A program made the position numbers and the translations under genes. The notes below the pieces were generated by a model. It saw nothing but the letters and a program-made list of their open reading frames with translations. It made no database searches and was not told the DNA's origin. From assembly GCA_942486035.1 (NCBI GenBank), contig CALNXK010000008.1, positions 5,840,001 through 5,904,000 on the forward strand: a stretch of 64,000 nt of DNA, in the 5' to 3' direction. Within the stretch, counting starts at the first letter, position 1. Every line of letters begins with the position of its first letter. Below are positions 55,388 to 64,000 of this stretch, piece by piece. The DNA is from Porites lobata. Taxonomy: Eukaryota; Cnidaria; Anthozoa; Scleractinia; Poritidae.

Positions 55388-55918
55388 CCGTGGAACCCCG
55401 CCTTACGGTCACCTCGTAATTACGGCCAGTTTTTTCCGTCCGGCAAAACGACCATACATTTCCTTATAAAAAGTCCCCGTTAATGCGGTCACCTGTTAAT
55501 ACTGCCACGGCCACATTTTAAAATCCCAAACAGCAGAATCTCTTAAAATTTCACCCCTTCAGTAAGGCCACTCGTTCGAAATTTAGAAAATTAAAGTGCC
55601 TATGATATGTCAATTTTTGTAATCTGAGTTTATTCTTGTACTGTTTTTTGACTACAGTACACATAAAATGCACTTGTGGCGATTTATAGCCGAATTTTAA
55701 AAGTGTTTAATGACCTGAAGTAAAATTTTAAGTAGTTTTTTCAATTACTTTACGCGATATCTACATTCCGGTTGTTTATTTATGAGTACAGGACGGTGAA
55801 TGCGATATACGGTGCATTTGTTTCATTACGGCCCTCAAGTCATGAAATTTGAGCCTGCCCCAGTAATACGGCCAAATTTTTTTGGCCGGTTAGTGACCGT
55901 TTTAACGGGGTTCCACTG
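55388..55918. mobile_element. 531-bp Tigger/pogo-like element in unit 3
   Basis: CCGTGGAACCCCG at the left and CGGGGTTCCACTG at the right, flanked by TA on both sides (55386-55387, 55919-55920). 'TTACGGTCAC'-type words recur near both ends. No transposase. Confidence 0.75.
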
Positions 55919-57864
55919 TACCGAGTACGTACTTTGTAGGGTCTAAAACCAGTATGATACTTTAAAAAGCACAAGGCTTATCTATTAGACGATATTATGC
56001 CCTTAAAAAGGTATAACATCAGTGTTTTCCCACGCCAAAGATACAGGCACAAGTGTACATGCAGAATCGATGAGAGAAGTGAAGTGTTAAAGTGGGTTCC
56101 AGGTCGTAGGCCTCAACCTTAATACAAATTAAGGTAGCTAAACGCTAATGCGATAAATGCTTTTTAAGTCAGAAATTTCAAAAATAAAAAATAATTTTTA
56201 CTTTAATTTGCTAAAACGAGCAGCAAGTATGTAAATAAATGTTTTTAAAAAGTTACCCTTAGTCATGCAATGGACTTTATGCCTCAAATTTCAGATCATC
56301 TAAACCTTATTATGTCTGGGTCATCTATTGTCATTATAGATATCAATTTGATTTGGTAAACTTCAATTCCATCATTTACATGCAACGCTCAATATGCATG
56401 AAAGAATTTTCCTCTAAAGCTGAATAGGGTTTTCGAGATCTCTTGTCTTGATTCAAAGTTGCAATAGGCACGCAATATGTGCGAACGTAAACAAGTCAAG
56501 TAAACAAGCCAAGCGACGCAAATGTCTGCCACGCAAACGACTCGTACAAGGTAAAAGGCATGCCAGAGAGAAGCTTTGCTAGAAAGGTACTTGATCCCAC
56601 TTTTACGATCTCAAAAACCTTGCAACAAAGACTGACACAATTCCCAACAATGCAGGGACGAAGAATTTAAAAGCGATGAACATGTTAAAGCAACGCCTCC
56701 GGACCATAGGTACCGTTCGTGATTGTGCATGAGATAAATAAGGGATTGTTTCAATGAGGGGAATGACATGCGATGAGTGGCCACATGTAAAGTATTTCTG
56801 CAGTTTGATAATTTTGTTGGAACTAACTGATGTTAGCCTTTTAATCTTAACTTAAACGATGCATAATTTCATTGCTGATGTTCGGAAGGGAGGTGATTTC
56901 TCAAAATCTTGTTGAAAAAAACGATCTCGTAAACAAGTTGCATTCTTTCACGTGCGAACCGTAAAACATCCTCACTTGCAAATTGCGGGCGTAACAGTTA
57001 GTTTTAAAACCCTGGGGTTTAGTAGACTAAGTCGTATGGTCTCATACACGTGCAAACTGCGGGGCAATACAAGTCATAGCGAGCGCCTGATTACATTAGC
57101 CGGGCTGGCTAGCTCTACCGAGGTGACTTTTATCCCGGTATTACATGAACCGGGCCAGCCCGGAGCCGCCATCCCTAATACACATAATAAACGTCACATA
57201 CGCGTCGTACAACGACGCCAAAATATACGCTCCCGCAGCGTCTTGTTTACTAGATCGGAATAATCCTCGTACGACTACTCAATACAAGTGCAAACACTAG
57301 ACTGACGTAATCCTTCGGTGGCCGCAGCAATAGCATCGCCAAATAATTCTCTAGCCTCGCATCTTGAGACTTTCCTGATGCATTAACTTACGACCCCCCA
57401 TCCCCACACCCCGAAAAGTTAGCATCAAATTCGTTATACCTATAACTCTCATCGTAAAGATATATCAGGGAAACTAAACGAAAAGGGGTATTGTTTACAG
57501 TATTTACAGCAATCGCCCTTAGATATTCCCGATTCAGCACTAGACTGCCTTCGATCTACGTGGATTGCAAAACCCCTAACTTTGGAAGACTTTTGTACAA
57601 TCCTCATCGTCACCTAATTGACCAAATTTGCCGTTTTTCACTAATTGGACCCTTCATGTCTATCTTGCGTGAGTTAGCTAAAATCGCTACAAATGACGAA
57701 ATTTGAGCCAAATTCTTTCATTACATTTCAGCACTGAACTCTTGACGAAATTTTGCTCCTTTAATATAACTGAATTGTCTTTGATTTGTTTAGTTAAAGT
57801 TATTCTCGCCTTTATGTATTATTGAGCTTCTCAACTCACATGTGAAGTAAAGAAGTCCTGTCGT
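55919..57864. other. no gene recognised; 3' flank of gene copy 3
   Basis: The last ~600 bp (from about 57245) are diverged homologues of 18730-19400. The polyadenylation signal of copies 1 and 2 is changed to AACAAA here, so copy 3 must use another site if expressed. Confidence 0.45.
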
Positions 57865-60800
57865 TTAAATGCCCGTTCGGTGGCTACCTTTCCAGATTTT
57901 TCGCTTCAGCAAGATGACAAAACGAACAAGTTGCGACAAGAATGCGAATAGGATCAACAACGCAAACAGCGCAAAAGGAAAACTGAGAAGGGCCACTTGG
58001 ATCCACCGTAAGACGACAATAATGCTTTTGTTTGGACCTTCGGGGCGGACTGCAGAGGACGCGAGAGTCGCTGTTGTTACGTTTATGATCGCGATACAAG
58101 ACAAAGTTATCAGAGAAAAAGTTTCCATGCTATCTGCTGTACGGTCCCGGAATGGCTTCTTGATTAAATGATGAACTGTAATCAAAACACAGGCAACTGA
58201 CATGCACAAGAAACAAACCATGGAATCGGGAATAAAGACGCGAAATATGAGAAGCACAAGCCTTCGACCAATCAGAACGCTTTCCCAGTAGAGCGTCCCT
58301 TGATCATGCGCACTCGGTGGACGGAAAGGGCCAAGCAAAATATTGGAAATCTCGTTGGTGCATTCTTCGCTATCATGTGAGGCATTTTCATCGTCAAAAA
58401 GCGACGAAAGGCGGCTGTATCTAATCTGAGAGGCTGGATTTCCCCTCTGTTTGGTGTGTGAACGTTTAACAAGCCAGTAAACGAGAAACGGTAGGGGAAC
58501 AATACACGCACCAATAAACTGTTTCCATGATATGGTCTTGTTATACAGCTTTCCGGAACCCAGGTACAGAACCCCGACGAATGGAACGACGAAAATAACA
58601 TTAAAAGCCAGAAGACAGTGCTGCCACCATTGCCAGCAAACAACATTACCATCGTAGTAAAGACGCAGTTCAGATCCTATCGGTACGCAGTGCATTAACT
58701 TGAACGACGTTTCTGCAAGACGCTCGTAACCAAGCAACAGGATTTCCATTGCAACAGCCACATAATGAACCAGCACAGGCTTGTGTTTCTTCAATATTCG
58801 ATAAACCAGCAAATTAAGACAGTAGATCGTAAACACATGACCTATGGCAACAAATACCAGCGCGGAGAGGAACATTTCCTTAGTGACAGCTGTCAGTCCA
58901 GCAAAGGGGCAGCCAATTTCCTCGTCCAGGATTCGTACTTCAAAGTTAAAAGCAGCGACCATCGTGGAAATATATGGAACTTTTCCCATCATCATCTCCA
59001 CAGATGTGGTGCTTAGCAAGTCGAATACTTGGTAGAAATAAAACGTAATTCTGACATAGCCGTTCTCGGTTTCTTCTTTCACGGGAACCAAGTCTCTTTG
59101 CAAGTTCTGTTGACGACGATCCCTTTTAAACCAGAAAATTTGATCTTTCAGAAAACGAACAAGAGGAGGTTTCTTCAACAAATAGAAAGTCAAAACGATG
59201 GTATAGATTGCCATGAAAAGCCACAATTGAAAATTACATCTACATTCTTCAGCTTTTCGACATTTGGTTGAAAACAGTGATTCAGTAAAACCAGGAGCAC
59301 ATCTGCCGCAAAGAACACCTTGCCTGTAACCATAGCAACGGTTGAAGTCCTGGTGGTATATGTAGTACTTTTGACGGCGGCAATACTTCTCAGGACAAGG
59401 CACAAATGTCAGTGACGAAAAATTGCTCGAGTTTGTTATTTCGTAACCCCAAAAATCTCGTTTGGCGACAATGTTGTTGGTTGCGTCGCAGTGGGCTCCA
59501 AATGGGCACTCAAGACAACTGAAGCCTTTGCGAACGGCCAGTCCTCTGGAAAATCCACTTTGAAGACTGTACATTTTTGAAGGGCACATTAGGCACGTAA
59601 ATATCACAGTTGTAACGTTAATACGACAAAATGTATCGTCCTGGGCACCATCATAGTGGAAGTGAGTATAATTGTAAAAATGAAGCGAACTTCCCACTGG
59701 ACATTGAATGGTAGAGTTCGAGTCGATATCGAAATAGCCACCGTAAGATATCCTGAGAATAGGCCGTTGACGAGCTCGCCTATCAGAGAAATTTTCTTCA
59801 AAAGAGGTGCTCTTTATCTTGATTGGACCTCCGCTTTCCGAGTGCAGAAATCTGCCAACTGTAAAAGAAATGCCTTTGAAAGTTCCTTTTTTTTCTTCGC
59901 GCTTGAAAGCACAGTTCTGGAACTCAACCTTCGCACTGCCGTATCCAACATATACATGACCAGTGTTGCTCAAGGCAAAATTATTTGTGAAATTGCATCT
60001 TCGAAACTGAACATAACCGTTAATAATTTGAATCGCACCCGCCTCATACCCAAAGTTGTTTTGAAATAGCGTGTTTTCAACAAGGACACGACTGTTGTAA
60101 ATCCACTGGGCATGTGTGTCGTGTCTCTCCCCTCCTTTAACACATCCTCTGTCTACCAGCTTATCGGAGTCGAAAAGAAAAAGAAATGCTCCCTGGCCAG
60201 TCATGTACCCTGGCAAATTTTTGTATTTTCTCATTATCCACTCGTTCTTTTCTGGACCGAAACTGTCAAGGAACTTGCAGCCTCGCAGAGTGATCGTCTT
60301 GTTTCCCTTGGCAACAAACACAAAGGCATTAGTTGGTCGACCTGCAAAGGTTGCATTTTCTATTTCAACGTTTACTTTCGAAGGTGTCTGACTGTCTAGA
60401 AAGGGGATGATGATGCGAATACCAAATGTAGCCTTCTTCGCGTCTTTTTCTTGTATTTCTTTGCCGTCAAAAACCGTGTTGGTTACTCCAAGAAAAACTC
60501 GGATAGTTTTGTTTAGCAAACCAAACACGTCCATTAAATTATTTCGAAATGTACAGTTGTTAAAGCTCGCATATAAACAAAAATTGCTGTCGTTCATTCC
60601 AGTCTTATCATATACGATAATGCGGACCGCATGTAACGATGAAATCACAGTTACAGCTTCAAAGTGAACTTTAAAATTCGACGTAAAGCTAACTGCAACT
60701 TCGGAACGGACAAACGATGTGTTGAAGATGTAAATTGTTCCAGATTGAGCTGTAATTCCTGTAACATGCAATGTCGGGGCTTGATTCGTTTTATTGTTGT

Positions 60801-62084
60801 AGAAGCGGGACCCATTAACTTTTAAGTCGATCGTTCTATTTGCGTTTGTAAAGCTTTGAACCGTGATACATCTTACTTCAGAGTTATTAACACATTGCAA
60901 ACCAACAAAAGCGACTGTGGCCCTACTCACTCTGGAATAGTAGAGGCTGCGGGAAGTCCTAAAATGATTGCGCTCAAGATTAATGTTATGGTACGCTTCT
61001 GTCGTTACAGCAGTGGGCAAATCAACATCCAAGAAATGACCTCCGCCCCCAAGGCAATGAACCTCATTCATCGTTATTTGAAGATAAAGAGTTTGAAAGC
61101 ATTTCTTCAGAGTTTCATTCGTTGAAAACACTATAGCACCCCTTTCAGGGGACTGAGTGTGGAAGCCATTTTGCAAAAACTTTGTGTTGGTTACATTTAA
61201 TGAAAACAGTCTGTCTGTCTTGAGAGATCGTTGTTCAAAGTAGATTCTAACACACAGGGAGTTGTTTTGAAAGACAGAGTCTCGAATAGTCACATTTACT
61301 TTCGAAATTTTTTGCACACGAAGAATAACAGCTGATTCCCTTGCGGTTTTATCACTATGCCTTTTTCGAAGAGTACAGTTGATGATCTGCACGTCGCCAC
61401 AGTCTATAAATTTTAAAGTCGTTTTTGAGAACCTTAAGCCGCTTAACGATATACGTAAAGATTCGTTTGATCCATGAAAATGAAACCCTTTAGGACAAGT
61501 CACGTGGGCTTCTGTTGATGGTAAGCTGGTCATTGTGACGCTTCTTGTTACCCGGATTCCCGGATGATGCGCCCGCGTGGTTAACTGTTCGCAGTTATAT
61601 GGTTGCTTTGCTGTACCACTGCCGTCCAGGATAACCATCCCGTCCCGAGACACGCGGGTAACAGCCTTTGTTATCGTGCGACAGGGCTTTTTAATGGAGC
61701 CACAACGTTTGGTGTCGTTTCCGCGTAAAGAAACGTGGACAGTTCTTTGATACTCGAGGCATCCTGTAAACATTGGAAAGACAGTCAAATGTTCAATCAA
61801 GATGCATGTTCCCCTTGCAAGAATGGTTAAACAAAGTCACATTAGGTAGGGCCGTCCGTTTCAAGGGCTCTTTTCCTTTCCAAGCCCCTTATGTTAAAAA
61901 CTCAATGTGCAAGATCTTGGTTTCTGCGGCCAAGTTCTCAGTTAATCGCCGTCTGGAAGTTTTCCAATTAATATGATCAAAAGAAAGCGAATTCAACATC
62001 ATAGCGGCCAACTTGGTAATTTCTACGCCAAAAATGATTAAATAATAGTGGAAGAACTTTCCACACTGCAGCAAAGAAACTCAT
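57865..62084 (-). CDS. beta-helix/multi-pass membrane receptor-like protein, copy 3
   Basis: Exons 62084-62027 (MSFFAAVWKVLPLLFNHFW, signal peptide) and 61763-57865 give 1,318 residues with no frameshift or premature stop. Domain order is as in copies 1 and 2. It differs at the C terminus (WKGSHRTGI instead of WKGRTPNI) and in the membrane domain (FRVFIPDSMVCF). Parts of the ectodomain are closest to copy 1 (FYNNKTNQAPTLHVTG) and others to copy 2 (HSESGGPIKIKSTSF), a mosaic pattern. The uninterrupted frame, despite strongly diverged flanks, implies that the protein has been under constraint or corrected by gene conversion. Biochemical function is unknown. Confidence 0.85.
62027..62084 (-). 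CDS. signal-peptide exon, membrane-protein copy 3
   Basis: 58 nt, donor GGC|GTAGAA, same phase as in copies 1 and 2. After this site copy 3 diverges (codons read RN instead of RG), which would rule out the other GT in copies 1 and 2 as the conserved donor. Confidence 0.65.
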
Positions 62085-62200
62085 GACTTTACTTTTAAAC
62101 TTTCCTGCACGTTATCACATCAACTGACCGAGCCCAGCTTGCCCTACAAAAATGCAACGTTTAGTATAAGGCAAGACAAAGCAGTTGCCCCGTCTAGGTT

Positions 62201-62464
62201 TTTCGCTTTTCCTAATGTTCGCCCCATGTAGAGAATCCAAGACAGTTTTGGGTTCTGGATTCCAAGCCGTGGATTCCGGATTCCAGGTATGGATTCCGGT
62301 ATTTGTCAGGATAACTTGAATTCTGGATTTCAATCGTTAGTGGGATTCCGGATTCCTCGAGCTGTGTTCCGGACTCAAAAGCTTAGGATTCCGGATACCA
62401 CAAGCAAAATTTTATTCAATTCTGGATCCCACAAGCAAAAATTTCCCGGATTTTGGAATCCGCG
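62201..62464. repeat. insertion of degenerate GGATTCC-type repeats in unit 3
   Basis: About 264 bp, absent from units 1 and 2, interrupting the sequence that there reads TCTAGGTTTCCCTTGCAAG. It consists largely of variants of GGATTCCGGATTCC and its complement, together with two CACAAGCAAAA words. It lies ~120-380 bp upstream of gene copy 3. Confidence 0.7.
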
Positions 62465-63128
62465 TTCCCTTGCAGAGGCTATAGTGTGGTCGCATGCCAA
62501 CAAACCAATAATTGCTCTTGCGTTTTGTGCTTACAACACTTGCTTTGTATGTTCTGAAAGTCGAGCTGCGGTCTTGATGGATTTAACGTGCGGAGTACTT
62601 GCCTTCTCAACCTCTCAAGATGTTAGAAGCGCAAGAAATGATAAATACACACGTACATTTCCAAATGATCGATCGAAAGGAAAATATCCCTAAAATTTTT
62701 CCCTACGAGGGTCGGTTATGAAAAGTTTGAATTTACTGCGAACTTTCGATTATTTCGACAAAATCCAATAGCGTAACCAATTCAATACCTCCTCTTTAAT
62801 TATTTGCCTCCAGGATTTGACCATTTAAAATTTGCAGTTTTGTTTCATTTGAGCTTTAACCATCACTGGGAGATGATGAAGATTTAATCCCCTCAAGGGA
62901 AGAATTCAAGAAAATAATTTTCTTTCCTTTTCTTTTCTTTAATTCGAAAAAGAAACCCAGTTTAAACGTCCCTCTAAACAAAAAAATGAATAAAAGGGAC
63001 GAATATATGATGGAAGAGTGCAGCGCAAAAAAATTTGGCTTTATCAACAGTGAGTTAATGAAGACCTTTGGATTCTAAGACGAAGACGACTGCGAGAACG
63101 AGATTTTCTCAATGCTAAGTAGAAGCAA

Positions 63129-63143
63129 CAGGGGCACCCCCTG
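63129..63143. mobile_element. 15-bp residue of a hAT-like element
   Basis: CAGGGGCACCCCCTG between two AAGCAA copies (63123-63128, 63144-63149): both termini and the target duplication remain, but the interior is gone. The full element is at 48025-48477 in unit 2. Confidence 0.65.
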
Positions 63144-63350
63144 AAGCAAAGGCGTTTTTGAGTGACGCATGTCAATCGGAAGTGAGGTCTTCTCCCTTTT
63201 TATATGCTTTGACGCTAACAAATTTGTATTGCTAAGTTTCTTTACTATGACAGAGGCGACTTGCGCAAAATTTGGAAAAAAACCACCGCCCAATAATGCA
63301 AAAAGTCCACTTCCGGTCGACGTGCGCTGTTCAAAAACGGTATTACTTAA
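63144..63350. mobile_element. ~200-bp MITE, complete in unit 3
   Basis: GTTTTTGAGTGACGCATGTC near the left and its imperfect complement CGACGTGCGCTGTTCAAAAAC at the right (split by mismatches) bound the element. The left half recurs in units 1 and 2 (25596, 48486) and near 10325 and 29835, but there the right half is missing. Confidence 0.55.
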
Positions 63351-63559
63351 GCTTCGTCATTCTACTACGCGTTTTAGCGAAAATGTCGCAGTGGCGGAAA
63401 CAAGCTTAAGATATCACTGAAATGTTCTAGAACTTTTATCATTTTGCGATCTTTAGAGAGCTTAACTTCCTTTAACAAAAATAACCGTGTTGACTTTTCT
63501 AGTGAAAAAAGTATAACGAAGCTTTCCGGAATGTCCTCGTAGTCGTCTCTCCCTGTATC

Positions 63560-63784
63560 TAAGGGGCCGACCATTTAACTCTTGAGGGGGGGGGGGTGAT
63601 TTTGAAAAAAAATCTCCTGCAAGCGCTTGTCGGAAGAAAAAAATTGCATGCAGCACAAATGTAATAAAAAGCTTATGGGTAAAAAGGGAAAAAATATCCT
63701 GCCCACCAGATTGCTAGAAAAAAAATTCTTGACGACCAGAATTCACCCCCCCCCCGCCTCAAGAATTAAATGGTCCGCCCCTAA
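63560..63784. mobile_element. ~225-bp MITE with G/C homopolymer sub-termini
   Basis: AGGGGCCGACCATTTAACTC at the left is mirrored by the right end, whose complement reads AGGGGCGGACCATTTAATTC. G and C runs of about nine lie just inside. Target duplication not determined. Confidence 0.65.
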
Positions 63785-64000
63785 AGGTCCCTAAATGAAA
63801 CCACCCGCCGTGCACAGTTCAAGTTACATATACCCATACAATGTGTAGAATATTAGTTTATTTCAGGAGTTAGAAGCTACTACTGAAGATTCGGATTTAA
63901 GCTGTCACAACTAAGACGAGCATTCTAACTGCTGTACCAGACCGCAAATAACTGTGGTTTCGAAAAATATTTCGAATGTGAGTGCCTCGATGTCGTACTC
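63785..64000. other. no gene recognised; tRNA-like fragment at window end
   Basis: The minus strand of about 63915-63950 (GCGGTCTGGTACAGCAGTTA) resembles the 5' half of a tRNA-derived SINE with an A box. The sequence ends before it can be judged. Confidence 0.25.

Larger units (their letters stand above)
54651..63260. repeat. older, partial segmental duplicate, unit 3
   Basis: Weaker homology to unit 1 begins around 54651 (matching about 17690) and runs through the membrane-protein gene to about 63260 (matching 25690 and 48595). Non-coding flanks are clearly more diverged than between units 1 and 2, and no Dicer-like exon is present. It lacks the foldback element and several MITEs seen in the other units. 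Confidence 0.75.

Overview
The window looks like nuclear DNA of an anthozoan cnidarian, most likely a stony coral. It is AT-rich and intron-bearing, dense in short non-autonomous DNA transposons and tRNA-derived SINEs, and carries a gene family of large beta-helix membrane proteins of a kind I associate with cnidarian genomes. No bacterial, viral or CRISPR features are seen. All confident genes lie on the minus strand.

Layout. (1) 1-7.9 kb is repeat-rich. It holds a Tc1/pogo-like element (1246-1777), a 5'-truncated Penelope-like retroelement with a GIY-YIG domain (3721-4344), a palindromic element, a second Tc1/pogo-like element with a hairpin MITE nested in it, and a 3 x 105 bp tandem repeat. 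(2) 7.9-16.7 kb holds the 5' half of a Dicer-like gene. I reconstructed five in-frame exons covering an N-terminal helicase domain and the complete Dicer-dimerisation (DUF283) domain; the rest would lie beyond the left edge. All helicase catalytic motifs I can locate are degenerate. (3) 19.4-23.6 kb holds copy 1 of a two-exon gene for a ~1,320-residue protein: signal peptide, long extracellular beta-helix-like region, Cys-rich stalk, C-terminal multi-pass membrane domain. (4) The block 9277-29053 is repeated in tandem at 29429-52443. The left breakpoint falls inside a Dicer-like intron, so unit 2 has only exons 1-4 of that gene, with exon 1 interrupted by an insertion and exon 4 truncated; its membrane-protein gene (copy 2) is intact. 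(5) A third, older and partial unit (about 54.6-63.3 kb) has an intact membrane-protein gene (copy 3) and no Dicer-like exons.

The three units act as natural references for one another. Several elements are present in one unit and absent from another, giving filled/empty site pairs and target-site duplications: a foldback element near the receptor gene starts, a piggyBac-type MITE, a 65-bp MITE with an 11-bp duplication, a 535-bp MITE and hAT-like elements.

Functionally the window pairs an RNA-silencing gene with a tandem array of putative surface sensors. No functional link is shown; adjacency may be incidental. The most interesting points are the catalytically degenerate Dicer-like helicase and its truncated duplicate, and the receptor array with a local hypervariable patch and mosaic relationships. 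All identities and exon joins were read by eye from the sequence; no database search or alignment program was used.
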